Below are positions 32,702-43,233 of a DNA stretch of 49,563 nt, in pieces; the first letter of the stretch is position 1; each line of letters begins with the position of its first letter. Where the stretch lies: positions 651,429 through 700,991 of the forward strand of contig BFEA01000016.1 of NCBI GenBank assembly GCA_003427395.1, in the 5' to 3' direction. The translations under genes and the position numbers were made by a program. The notes beneath the pieces were generated by a model, which was given only the letters and a program-made list of their open reading frames with translations, made no database searches and had not been told where the DNA came from. This DNA comes from Chara braunii (lineage: Eukaryota > Streptophyta > Charophyceae > Charales > Characeae).

Positions 32702-33115
32702 TTGACTTCTTTGATTTTCTTTCCTTTACATTTTCTCATGAACTCTTGTGACCACTGCACCTGTCACATAACTCGGGTACATAGGGTTGAACGCGCAGTT
32801 GAAAAGACAACATCGGTCGTTTCACTTTCCCGTCCCTGGGTGAGCCCGACGGTTACCGCGATCACAGGCTGGTCGTGCTCTGTTGTACAACAAGATGCCG
32901 AGCTTACGTGGACCAATGCAAAGTCTAGTGCGCACCCCCACCCTTATGTTGTCGGAGAGCTGACCGGACCAGTCCTGTAGCAGGGCACAGTCTGGATGTG
33001 TCCAGGGCAACCCAGAATAAAAATTGTCCGTGTGCAAGGTGTACTTGGTACACTGTGGAGGTTCGTGAGCAGCGCCCTTGGTACACCGCTGAGGGTCGGG
33101 ACACCTCACCCTTCC
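32702..33115 (+). pseudogene. Frame Q, unrecognised secreted-protein-like fragment (copy 1)
   Basis: The frame opens with a hydrophobic stretch (MTSLIFFPLHFLMNS), possibly a signal peptide. It continues with ITRVHRVERAVEKT, SRPWVSPTVTAIT, VVQQ and WTNAKSS. The copies at 44250-44570 and 43530-44112 keep AVEKT, the PW-x-SP motif, VVQQ or FVQQ, and WTN-x-KS. After a stop at about 32980 and a frame change, the 11-residue repeat type WYTVEVREQ and then WYTAEGRDTSP follow before the LTR junction. The family is not recognised. Protein-level conservation among the copies argues for a once functional gene. Confidence 0.45.
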
Positions 33116-33116
33116 A

Positions 33117-33521
33117 TAACGTGAGCCGACGCTCTAGGGGTTAATTCCCCAAGCGCGACTCTGCGCCGGTCGACTAGGACGATCCATCTAACCACGCAAT
33201 ATACTTCATAAAAACAAAAACCTAGCTCCACTCGAAAATCGGCCCTAGTCCTCTTTTTGTATATGACCCATTACCTTTTCACGACAGAAATAAGTGAGTG
33301 CACCGTGCGAGACTGTAAATAAAAATCAAGCCGACGTAGGCCTTGCAATATTGACTAGCCATGCACGGTTACACAAATTGTTGCGAGGATGGTGTACTAT
33401 GTGGTACTCACAATCATGCAGCCCTCAATGGCTCTTAGGGTCGCTTTTGACACTCAAGTGTCGGCTGACAAGCGTTTGAGGGGTTAATCTCTCGACTCTA
33501 GACAATCGTAAGTGAGATTGT
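33117..33521 (-). mobile_element. LTR, right part
   Basis: Matches the last ~400 bp of the LTR at 39703-40431 at an estimated 80% identity, ending AGTGAGATTG before the reversed polypurine tract CCTACCCTCTTCT at 33526-33538. The first ~325 bp are replaced by composite PQ. Confidence 0.75.
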
Positions 33522-34369
33522 GAGACCTACCCTCTTCTGCACACCGCGGGGAGGAGTGGTAGGCGGGTTTTGGCCCTTTGTGACTGCCAAACGCCTCTAA
33601 CCTTGAGAATGGGGCTCCATCTTTAAAGACCCTGAAACAGGTCAAGCGGTTTGGCTTTAACAACCGCCACAGACCTTAATGCTCAACTATAAAAATATAA
33701 AAGACAGAAATAAAAAGAGAATCTTCATTTTTTCTCAATTCGAATCTGCTCAATTCTTACCCACGGTCAAATTAGACCGCGCGAATACACAAAATATAAA
33801 TATAACAGGGTTATAAGTCACGAGGCGATCAGTCTCACAATCACAGTGTGACTCCCCTAAAAATATACACATGATCGTAGAGAAAATCAAATATGGACTT
33901 CAACTCGTAAAACATACTTGCAATTACACCAAAGATTCAACATCGACAGACCATACACTACACAGCTTCAACTTCAACCACTCTCTTCGCTCACACTCGT
34001 TGCCTTATTCACATAAGCCTTAAACTTTGTCAAACCTTCCAAATAAAACACTAGGTCCATTTTAAATGATCATTTAATAAAAATCAGGGAAAAGAAAACA
34101 AAGAAATATTTTAACCCACAAGGGCTAAGGTAACAAGTTGAGTAACAAGAATATATTACAGTTGCGCCGAAAACCGACCTGTTATTAAAATATAACAGAA
34201 GACGATCCTCGTAGGATCGGGCTGAAATCGAAATAATAATAAAAAATTTATAACACGACACAATCAATTCCTAAAACTAACTTTAAGTATATGAAGAATA
34301 AACCCCCATATCACATCTCACTCAACTTCTCCCAAGACTAAGTACAAATTTACCTTTAAATGGGTGTCA

Positions 34370-35080
34370 AAAGAATATGGAAAATTTTGACAACATCTCC
34401 CTTATACAGAGTGGATCGTCAAAATGTTTTTATATCAAAATATAATATCACTCCTCACAACTAAGAAAATTTTTACAGCACTCTCTCTAGAGAAAGTGTC
34501 TTTTTAAAATTTATACTCGGCTGAATGTGAAATATAAAAACGATATTTAATGTTATGGGGTTAAATTTTGTAAAACCCTCTAATTTAGTAAAATTTGGGC
34601 AACATCTCCTTTAGAGAAATAAACTTATCAAATTTACACTAAGTCAAATACGAATTCAATGACAAAATATGAACTTTTTCAAGATAAAATTGAACTAACT
34701 CTTAAAATTTGTAGAAGTTTCGGTAGTACTTCCCCTAGGAAAAGTGTCTTTCAAAGATTTGTAAAAAACTAAATACAAAATTTAAAAACAATTATGAGTT
34801 CACAAAGTCAAAATTTGTGTAACTCCCTGATTTAGTAAAAATTTGGGTATCACCTCCCATAGAAAAGTAGGTTTCCCATATTTTTACTAAGGCAAATATG
34901 AAGCTCTAATAAAAATTAAATTTTGTAAAGACGAAAATTGACTAACTCCTTAGATTTGCAGAAATTTTGACAACATTTCCCTTATCGAAAGTTCGTTCTC
35001 AAAATTTATACAAAGCCAAGTATGAGAAATAAACCGAACTATGAAATACAAAAATTAAACCAACTTCTATAACTCCGACA
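34370..35080. repeat. Tandem repeat array a (second copy)
   Basis: Five to six units of ~115-130 bp with AATTTGGGCAACA or AATTTTGACAACA, then a palindromic CACTCTCTCTAGAGAAAGTG-type block, then a TTTATAC block. The palindrome at 34480-34499 is nearly perfect. Confidence 0.75.
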
Positions 35081-35269
35081 CATGACGAGCATCTAAAGCT
35101 ACTACATATCAAAAGACAACTTCAGTCAAACTCAAGCTAGACTCATAATCAAACAAATACATACAACCAAGGTAAGTCTCTTATCAAAAATTCAAAGTTG
35201 TTTCCACATAAGATAGTTAATTGATCCTCCAAATAATCAACTATTTACCCATCTTACATATGGCATGAC

Positions 35270-35890
35270 TCTAGACCATTCTTCTTAGAAACAATGCGTA
35301 GCATGACATAAGTTATACACGAACAGGTTGCACAACTACTTGTTTCTTCTTTAGGCATATGACTAGACAATTCTGTGTAGAAATAATGGCTAGTCGTCCT
35401 GAACTGTTTAATTATCCAAATTTTAAGTAATTCTTCTGATATGAGCAGGGGATCGAGCCATTCTGCTTAGAAAGAATGCTCGACTTGCCAGTTTACTTCC
35501 AATCGTACTCTTAACGTTGATTCTATTCTTAGTGATATGGCTTAAGTTGAACCATTCTTATTAGAAACAATGTTCAACTGCATGTTCATATCCAAATATA
35601 CGTAAAAATATTTTCAATATATTTCCAATCTATAGTCGTTTTTACTTTTAGTGTGTGTGGCTTCAGACTAAACATTTATGCTAAAAACAAATGCTTAGCC
35701 TTTCACCAAAATTGTCCCTTAGAATTAAAGAAAAGACTGAACTATTCTGCTTAAAAACAATGTTTGGCCTATCTCAAAGTCGTACAAAAACATACAGTTC
35801 AACCATTTTATCAAACTTAAGTCATACCCGCCCCCCAAAAAAAGATAGACCAAACCAGTTTGCTTAAAAACAATGCTTGGCCTCATAAAC
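35270..35890. repeat. Hairpin array b (second copy, best preserved)
   Basis: About eight units share the core CATTCTGCTTAGAAACAATG. Paired arms include GACTAG/CTAGTC (35361-35395), TCGAGCCATTC/GAATGCTCGA (35453-35484), GTTGAA/TTCAAC (35546-35578), ACTAAA/CTTAG (35667-35699) and CCAAA/CTTGG (35849-35881). The arms differ between units but pair within each unit. Inside the core, TTCT and AGAA form a second short stem. Confidence 0.85.
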
Positions 35891-36557
35891 CCGACAAACA
35901 AACCCTTAAAAATAAATATAGCAAGTAGCTAGCTTTTCCGGGGCGCCTCGCTCAGGTAGGTCTCTCGTCCGAGGTACCCCGAGCATGAAAAAATCCGCTC
36001 AATTTGTTTATTTTCTTTTCGTCTGCAGAGCCTTGTTGAGCTTTCCGAGTACAACCCAAATCTAGCCTCATTTCTTTTTTTCGACCATGTTGGTTTCTTT
36101 GTGTGGCGGGGGGGGGTGGAAGAAGAAGGGAAGATGTGGAGGGAGGAGATGGTGGAGGAAGGAGAGAGGGAGATTATGTGGAGGGAGGAAAGACTAACGA
36201 AGGAGCAAAAAGAAGAAGAGGAAGAAGAAGTAGAAGAAGAGACGAGAACTGTTGAGATTAAGAAGATGAGGAAGAAAAAAATGAAGAAGAAGGGAAGAAA
36301 AAGGGAAGAAGAAGGGAAGAAGGAGGGGAGAGGGAGTCTTTGAAGGGAGGAGGAGGGGGAAGGAAGACTGATGCAGGAAGAGAGGGGAGAGAACCTGTGG
36401 AGGGAGGAGGGGGGGGGGCCTATGAAGGAGGACGACTATGGCGAACAAAGTCGAACCGTTGAAATTTTTTTTTTGATTCATTGATAAAGTTCATGAACCA
36501 AACAGGAAGGAAGAAAAGGAGAAGAGAATAAGAGAAAGAAGAACCGAAGAGGAGGAC

Positions 36558-36620
36558 GAAGAAGAAGAAGAAGAAGAAGAAGAAGAAGAAGAAGAAGAAG
36601 AAGAAGAAGAAGAAGAAGAA
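36558..36620. repeat. (GAA)21 microsatellite
   Basis: Pure GAA run within a longer purine tract; a second run is at 36907-36947. Confidence 0.95.
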
Positions 36621-36906
36621 AACGATGATGATCAAGGAAAAGAAGAACTAGAAGAATAAGTGGAAGAGAAAGAAGACACGATGAAGAAAAATAATGTGAA
36701 GAAGAAGAAACGGCATAGAAGATAAAGAAGAAGAAGAAGAATGAGAAAGAGAAAAAGAAAAAAACGATAAAGAAGAAAAAAGAACAAAGAAGAAAACGAA
36801 GAAGAAGACGAAGAAGCAAAGGAGGAGGAAAAAAACACGAAAAAATGGAGGAGAGAAGAAGAGTAAGAATAATGAGAAGGGGACAAAGAAGAAGAGGAGG
36901 AGGATG

Positions 36907-36917
36907 AGAAGAAGAAG

Positions 36918-36947
<30 letters not shown>
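36907..36947. repeat. (GAA)13-14 microsatellite
   Basis: Second pure GAA run. Together with 36100-36900 it makes about 850 bp of polypurine, a candidate for triplex DNA formation. Confidence 0.95.
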
Positions 36948-36948
<1 letters not shown>

Positions 36949-37299
36949 TGGAGAGCAACAGAGCAACAACGACACAAACGGTCGATTGCACAGCTGGAGG
37001 GCGACGACAATGGCACGGTTGGCGGACGGCGACGATGGCGCAGCTGGAGGTCGACGATGATGGCGGGGTTGGAGGGCAACAAAAAGACGATGACGATGGC
37101 TCGGCAGGGCGACGACTGCGCAAAAGTTTTCCCCATGGCAACTGGCGCAGTCGAAGTCCAGACGGCGGAGGGTGGAGGGTGCAGGGACGAGCGCGAAGTC
37201 CAGGGATTCAAACCCGAAATCTTGGGACTTCGGCGCCGTCAATCTGTGAAGATCGATGGTCAGAGGCAAAAAAGAAAGCAATAAAACGGGGCCTACCGG

Positions 37300-39680
37300 A
37301 CCCCAAAAAATTTTACGGTCTCTGCCCTTTTTTTCCCCTTAGGGTCAAGTCTCCATCTTAGCCCACCATAGTCTGGTTGATCGAGTTAGATCTACGACCC
37401 TTCATGTAGTTATTTTAGTGATGGTGCCCTCACACATTATACAACGATATGCAACTTTTTCTGATAAGGACTCCGAAAAAACAGACTCGACCCTTATCCC
37501 TCCGACATCCCGTAGGAGCAAGACTCTCTAAGGTGGCCACACCTCTCAAGCCTTACCCTTTGGTGAGAGGTGAGCCCGCTGCCAGGTTGCGCCGGTCAGC
37601 AACCAATACTGGGGTTGTGCTCTAGTGATGCTAAAAACTACCCTTTAGCTGGACATCATAACGTATGTCTTAAGATTAGCATCATAGTGGCTGAACGGTT
37701 TGTCACAATAAAACTCATGCCTACGGCGGGACTACGCAGAGGTCCGTTTGACTAAAAGACATTTACAAACTCCATATGGGACAACATAGAAGGCATAGCG
37801 TCCTTTCTTAAAAATAAAAATTCACCGCCAGATTCACAGGGTCATGGCCTCCTACTTGATCGGAGCAAATCAGGTCACACATCTTAAAATCATTTCTAAA
37901 AAAATTCACAAATTTTGCGTCATATCACAATTTCACCATTGAATAACCACTTTTTTGGTCCTTCTCATGAGACTTTATCATTCAGAGTGTTTTCCATGTC
38001 ATTTTCAATAATTTAGTCACCTTCCACTCGAAGAGGAGTCAACCATAAAATTATTAAAACATCTTTCACTTGAAGACGAGTCCCAAAAAAATCGTCAACC
38101 ACCTTCCACTTGAAGGGGCGTCAACCATAAAACCACATAACCACGTCTCACTTGGAGGGGAGTCAACCATAAGATTACAGAACCACCTCCCACTTGGAGG
38201 AGAGTCAACCATAAAAAACACTCATCACTGAGAGACCAACGTATAGGTCTTCGTCACAAGTTAAGAAAATAAATATCCGACATGGATAAGCATTAAATCA
38301 CACCATTACATAGATCACTCCGGACCTTCACATCATTTCACCAATCGAATTGCACTCCTCTTCTTATACCATCCTCACATAAATAAGCATTAAATAAACT
38401 TAGTTAAATAAATTTGACGTAAATGAATGAATTTAAACAGATAAGGATTAACCTCAAGAAAAAATAGTTTTAAGCGCTTAACTCCAACTGCACAGATTCA
38501 AGCGGATGGTCTAAAATTGAAAGAGTTCAATTGAAGGTCTCATACTACTCGAATCTCATCACCCTATCAACGGTAACTAGGATGCTTCATGTGTCAGTCT
38601 CTTCATTGTCACTCTGACTGCACTTTTGATTAGAATATTTTGTTGCAAAAAAGGCACCACGCACACCTTTCACCTTTCACCTTCAACTGTTACTCTTAGT
38701 TTCTCCCGCTAAGGTCCTAACGTGGTGCTCACTGTATTTGTCTACCATGTTATAAGTTTTTCTCAAATAGAATCTAGAATCAACAATCCCGATCCATACT
38801 TGTAAAATTGTCGACCCCCTTAGCCTACCCCTCCTTAAAGTCCTGAAGACGTCCAACGTAGCAATTAGGTAGAGAGTTTACAATTTTAACTATTGGCAAG
38901 GGAGAACTCCTTCGTTCATTCTCAGCCATATCTTTAAGCATGCGTACCATAATGTTGTCCTGACAACTTAAATGACTATTGCCGCTATAATATGTGCTTA
39001 TAGGGTTGACTTCAACAATGAACATGCTTAGCAATGTTGATGTCACCTCACCCTACCTTAGCCGTATTAGACATGCAAAACACCGTCCAAACCCTTCAAA
39101 TACCAAGGTACAAAACTGTACAAATTCCAACTACCATCATATGAACCAAGGTACATAAGTGCATAGTCGAAACGCTTCTCATTTTCGGACCATCCGCAAA
39201 AAATCAGAAAAAGCTAACTCATGTAATCAGTATTCACTCATTCCCTAGGAACTTGACATGTGTCAAGAGACATCAATGCTAAAAGATCAGATTTTAGCCT
39301 TGGGTACGACTACTTCCTAACACGGGCGTAATCCGACACCGTCATGACAACTTAGGTAGCTTAGTGTCTGTATCAAGTACCAAAGATTCCCGCTCGAGTA
39401 TATGGGTGAGCGAAGTTGCACTAACGTGGGTAACAACCTACCCCAACCATATCAGATACACATAGCACTGTCCAAAATACACTATGGAACCAGGATCCAC
39501 AAATGTTTAACTGCAACTGCCACTATAAGTGTCAGGATACACATGCGAGTCTACCACAGACTCATCTTTACTCTCACTCAATTCAACACAATCATCAACT
39601 AATCACTCTGGTTTTAACACATCTTCATGAGTCTGTGAATAACCTGGGTTCGTTCAGTAAGGACCCCGGTAGGTAGTCGA
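37300..39680. other. 5' segment of the LTR internal region, no coding capacity
   Basis: Lies between the purine-rich insertion and the primer-binding site, where gag would be expected in a complete element. Only short frames exist. Contains hairpin set e at 38015-38215. Confidence 0.4.
38015..38215. repeat. Hairpin set e, ~45-bp tandem units
   Basis: Five units of type ACCTTCCACTTGAAGGGGAG then TCAACCATAAAA. The short stem changes in step around a constant CACTT loop: CCTTC with GAAGG at 38102-38116, CCTCC with GGAGG at 38186-38200, CTTC with GAAG at 38021-38033. Confidence 0.7.
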
Positions 39681-39700
39681 GATCCCCGACAGGGACGCCA
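39681..39700 (-). other. Primer-binding site, tRNA-Asp type (degenerate)
   Basis: Reversed site GATCCCCGACAGGGACGCCA, differing by a few bases from the intact one at 43212-43231, and followed by CC then the LTR at 39703. Confidence 0.7.
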
Positions 39701-39702
39701 CC

Positions 39703-40431
39703 TGTCGAGCCCATTGGTCCCGCAGGGGGGCCCTCCTCGCCCCGTCACGCAGGATTTTGCAAGACATTTTTGCAAGGGAGCTTTCGTCGTTCTAACTGAG
39801 TGCGCCAACCGCACCTCTCGTGAACTCCTATGACAGGATCGAGGTCACATGAGACACAACTTAACTCTGCCCAAGGGGTTGTCACCACCCTTGGACAAGT
39901 GTATCCCCGCCGAACTATTGAACCACGTGCGAAGGTTGTTCAAGTGCAATGGCGGAGGTGGCCGAGAGGGCGTTTCTCGTACACTGCAGCATAGGGAGTA
40001 CGGGTGGTCGAACACCTTAATCGGACTCGTACGCGAGCCGACGTTGTAGGGATTGATTCCACAAGCGCGACTCTGCACCGGTCGACTAGGACGATTCATC
40101 TAACCACACGATACATTTCACGAAAATAAAAATCAAGTTTCTCTAAATCGCACCTAGTCTCTTTTTCGTATCTGTCCCATTACCTTTTCATGACAAAAAT
40201 AATCAAGTGTCTCGCTTGAGACTCTAAATAAAAATTGTGGCGACGTAAGCCTTGTCATATTGACTAGTCATGCATGGTTACTCAAAGAATTTCGAGGATG
40301 GTGTATTATGTGGTACTCATAATCATGCGACCCTAAATGGTTCTGTGGGTCGCTTTGGACACTTAAGTATCGACTGACACATATCTTGAGGGGTTAATCT
40401 CTCGACGCTATACAATCGCAAGTGCGATTGC
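39703..40431 (-). mobile_element. Full-length LTR (729 bp), shared by two internal regions
   Basis: Starts TGTCGAGC two bases after a reversed primer-binding site and ends GTGCGATTG before the reversed polypurine tract CCTACCCTCTTCT (40436-40448). It therefore serves as 5' LTR of the 6.2 kb copy and 3' LTR of the 2.8 kb copy, the signature of recombined tandem elements. Confidence 0.8.
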
Positions 40432-41348
40432 GAGACCTACCCTCTTCTGCACACTGCGGGAAGGAGTGGTGGGTGGGTTTCGACTTTGTGGCGACCAAAC
40501 GCCTCTAACCTTGGCAACAGAGCTCCGTCTTCGGAGGCTTGGAAACAGGTCAAGGGGTTTGACTTTGAAAGCCGCCACGGACCTTAACATCCTACTATAA
40601 AAATATAAAAGGTATAAATATTTGTTTTATCTCAATTCGAATCTTTATTTTCTCTCAATTTGAATCTGGTAAATTCTTACGCACGGTCAAAGTAGACCGC
40701 GCGGATACACAAGATATAAATATAACGAGGTTATAGGATACGAGACGATCACTCTCACAATCACAGTGCGACTCTCTTCAAAACATACACATGATCGAAG
40801 ACAAAGTAAAATATGAACTTTAGCTCACAAAACATACCTGCAATCATATAAAATTTAACATCGACAGGCCACACGCTACACGGGGTCAACTTCAACCACT
40901 CTCTGCGCTTACACCCCTTGGCTTATTCACACAAACCCTAAACTTTGTCCAACCTTCCATATAAAACACTCAGTCGTTTTCAAATGACTATTTAATAAAA
41001 ATCTAGAAAAAGAACTCAAAGAAACTAAAGGCTTAGGTTGAGTAGCGAGAATGTGTTAGAGTTTAGTCGAAAACCGACTTGTTATCAAAAGAGAACAGGA
41101 GACGATCCTCGTAGGATTGGGTTGAAACTAACCTAATCTTAAACCAAAATGATAAAAAACACTTGTAATACAGCACATGTCAATTCTCAAAACTAACTTT
41201 AAGTGTATGGAGAATAAACCCCCATATCGTATCTCACTCAACTTCTCCCAAGACTAAGTCTAAATTTACCTATAAATGGATGTCCGAATAATATTTTTTT
41301 TTTTGCCAGCATCTCTCCTAAACAGGGTGGATCGCCAAAGTTTTTTCT

Positions 41349-41866
41349 ATCAAAATCTAGGTTGTTTTACCGGACGTCCGGGACCTCCCTGATCGTCCGG
41401 GATGTCCGACCGGACGTCTGGTCGGACGTCGGATCGGACAGGGGTTGTCCGACCTAGCGCAAAAAAAAAAAAAAATAATAATAAAAAAAAAAAAAATTGA
41501 AAAAAATAATGTGGCTTCTACCTTGCATAAGGTGTATGCCACCAAAATTTTGGCTCATTTGAGCTAGTAGAAAAAAAGATAAAAATCTTCAAAGTTTCTA
41601 ATCCTCACCTATACCCCTCCTATCCCCACCAAAAACCCTCGTACCCCCCCTCCCACCCCAAATAGCACCCTATCACCAAATGCTCAGAAAATTCTGAATT
41701 TTTTTATGGGGGATCTCTATGGTATGAGCAACACTTTCGTAATTTTTTTTTTTTAATGTCAAAAAGTGGTTGTCCGAGATCCCCGACAACCCCCCTACTG
41801 GACGGTTGGGGGAGACGTCCGGCCGAGACGTCCGGCCATCGGACGACTGGTAACCTAGATCAAAAT
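41349..41866. mobile_element. Non-autonomous hAT-type element (family 2) with 8-bp TSD
   Basis: The element spans 41357-41858 and is bounded by CTAGGTT and AACCTAG. It is flanked by ATCAAAAT at 41349-41356 and 41859-41866. The paralogous LTR internal region has that site once, at 34434-34441. Both ends are rich in CCGGACGTCCGG-type palindromes and the middle is A/T-rich. No transposase. The terminus and the 8-bp duplication fit plant hAT elements. Confidence 0.85.
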
Positions 41867-41909
41867 ATAATATGACTCTTCAAAACTAAGAAAATTTTCA
41901 CAGCACACT

Positions 41910-42424
41910 CTGTAGAGCTGTGTAGCATCGTGTTCGGGTTCGGTGACCGAACCCGAACGTTCGAGACCGAACGCGAACGAGCGCCAAAACTCTCAAAACG
42001 CAAACATAAAAAATAAAAGTTCTCGAAAAAATCTGAAAACAATATATGTTATGTAAAATGTTAATACAAACAACTTTTGCCTGTGAGGTATGCTCAAATT
42101 CGTAACGAAACTCGAGTTAAAAATAAAAAATAATAATAAAAATAAGATCAGGGTTACCTGACCGAACGTTCGGGGGCCCCCAGGCCTGTCTCTTATACAC
42201 ATCTAGATGTGTATAACTGAAAACAATATATGTTATGTAAAATGTTAATACAAACAACTTTTGCCTGTGAGGTATGCTCAAATTCGTAACGAAACTCGAG
42301 TTAAAAATAAAAAATAATTTTTTTTTTTTTTTTTTTTTTTAGAATATGTTCGGCCGAACACCCGAACATGTTCGAACGTTTGAAAAAACTTCAAACATGT
42401 TCAGTGTGCTACACAGCTGTAGAG
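41910..42424. mobile_element. Non-autonomous hAT-type element (family 1) with 8-bp TSD
   Basis: The element spans 41918-42416 with perfect 10-bp termini CTGTGTAGCA and TGCTACACAG. It is flanked by CTGTAGAG at 41910-41917 and 42417-42424. The empty paralogous site is 34485-34492 (CTCTAGAG). Ends and interior match the element at 13856-14662 (GTGTTCG-rich termini, AATATATGTTATGTAAAAT block). Its middle is corrupted by a sequencing-adaptor junction and a 102-bp exact duplication at 42033-42134 and 42217-42318, so its true length is unknown. Confidence 0.85.
42186..42216. other. Tn5 mosaic-end (Nextera adaptor) junction, assembly artefact
   Basis: CTGTCTCTTATACACATCT at 42186-42204 is the exact 19-bp Tn5 mosaic end. 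It is followed by AGATGTGTATAA (42205-42216), the start of the same end inverted. The minus-strand translation CIRDR across it is a known contaminant signature. Sequence on the right repeats 42033-42134 exactly, so the join is artificial. Confidence 0.95.
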
Positions 42425-42479
42425 AAAATATCTTTTAAGAATTTATACACGGTTGAATATAAAATATGAAAACAATATT

Positions 42480-43000
42480 TAACTTTACATGGTCAAATTT
42501 TGTCTGAACCTATGATTTAGTAAATTGGGCATCTCCTTTAGAAAAGCAGGCTTTTCAGATTTATACTAAGAATGAATTCAAAGACAAAACATGAACTTTT
42601 CCAAGATAAAATTTAACGAACTCTTCAAATTTGTAGAAATTTCGGTAGCATTTCCGAAAGGAAAAGTGTTATTCCAATATTTGTACAAAACTAAATACAA
42701 AATTTAAAAACAATTATGATCTCACAAAGTCAATTTTTGTCGAACTCCCTGATTTATTAAAACTTTGGGCAACACCTTTCCTAGAAATTTAAGTTTTCGC
42801 AAAGTTTTATTAAGTCGGATATGAAACTAAGATAAAAGTTAAATTTTGTAAAGACAAAATTTAACTATTCCTTAGATTTGCAGAAATGTGAGCACCACTT
42901 CCCGTAGTGAAAGTGTCTTCCCAAAATTTATACAAAGCTAAGTATGAAAAATAAACTTAACTCTGAAATGTAGAAATTGAACTAACTCTTATAGCTTCAG
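42480..43000. repeat. Tandem repeat array a (third copy)
   Basis: Four units with AAATTTGTAGAAATTTCGG or AAACTTTGGGCAACACC and the AGTGTCTTCCCAAAATTTATAC block, collinear with 34560-35080. Confidence 0.7.
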
Positions 43001-43211
43001 CACGTGGCAAACATCTAAAGCTACTAACTATCAAAAGACATCTTCAACCAGATTTAAGTTGGACTCATAGTCAAGCAAACACATACAACCAGGGTAAATC
43101 TCTCACCGAAAATCCCAAGTTGCTTCCTCATAAGATAGTTCATTGATCCTCCACCTTTTACCTATCTTACATACCCGAGTTCGTTCACTAAGGACCCCGG
43201 TAGGCAGCCGA

Positions 43212-43231
43212 GATCCCCGGCAACGGCGCCA
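43212..43231 (-). other. Primer-binding site, tRNA-Asp type (intact)
   Basis: Reversed site GATCCCCGGCAACGGCGCCA, identical to the 3' end of plant tRNA-Asp (GUC) with CCA as I know it, so its complement on the minus strand is a full 20-nt primer-binding site. The LTR starts two bases later. Confidence 0.8.
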
Positions 43232-43233
43232 CC

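Larger units (their letters stand above)
31290..33116. repeat. Divergent two-frame composite PQ, copy 1
   Basis: Frame P lies on the minus strand (31350-31818) and frame Q on the plus strand (32702-33116), head to head with about 880 bp between. The whole arrangement recurs in inverted orientation at 43350-45760, including intergenic blocks such as CCATAACGAGAT and GTCCGATAGCAAGGAGGGGG near 32265-32355. The right edge abuts the LTR remnant starting at 33117. Confidence 0.65.
35931..37300. mobile_element. Purine-rich insertion in the LTR internal region
   Basis: Sequence homologous to copy 1 stops at about 35930 and does not resume. The insert contains a nearly continuous purine strand from 36100 to 36955 with GAA tracts, then a GC-rich part (36950-37280) with repeated GACGATGGC phrases. 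Terminal repeats were not recognised, so the insertion type is unknown. Long frames on both strands are composition artefacts. Confidence 0.4.
33522..39700 (-). mobile_element. LTR retroelement internal region, 6.2 kb copy
   Basis: Runs from the polypurine tract beside the LTR at 33521 to the reversed primer-binding site at 39681-39700 beside the LTR at 39703. It contains array a (34370-35080), hairpin array b (35270-35890), a purine-rich insertion (about 35931-37300) and a 2.4 kb 5' segment with hairpin set e. No gag, protease, reverse transcriptase or integrase motif was seen, so this copy could not move on its own. Positions 34434-34441 and 34485-34492 are the unfilled sites of the hAT-type insertions found in the next copy. 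Confidence 0.7.
40432..43231 (-). mobile_element. Non-autonomous LTR element internal region, 2.8 kb copy
   Basis: Bounded by a polypurine tract and an intact primer-binding site, with no coding sequence. It carries array a (42480-43000) but lacks hairpin array b, the sequence jumping at about 43172 from the linker to the leader beside the primer site. Two hAT-type insertions (41357-41858 and 41918-42416) lie only about 60 bp apart in it. Without them the internal region would be about 1.8 kb. Confidence 0.75.

Noticed and set aside
37195-37250. SINE B box on the minus strand (GGTTTGAATCCC)
   Set aside because: A good B box, but no A box at a suitable distance; left unannotated.
36478-37281. 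Long open frames (up to 267 codons) on the minus strand
   Set aside because: Their Leu, Phe and Ser runs come from the GAA/TTC purine tract. Several frames on both strands are open at once and contain no domain.
41993-42202. Minus-strand frame starting MCIRDR
   Set aside because: The start lies in Tn5 mosaic-end sequence, a recognised contaminant signature.
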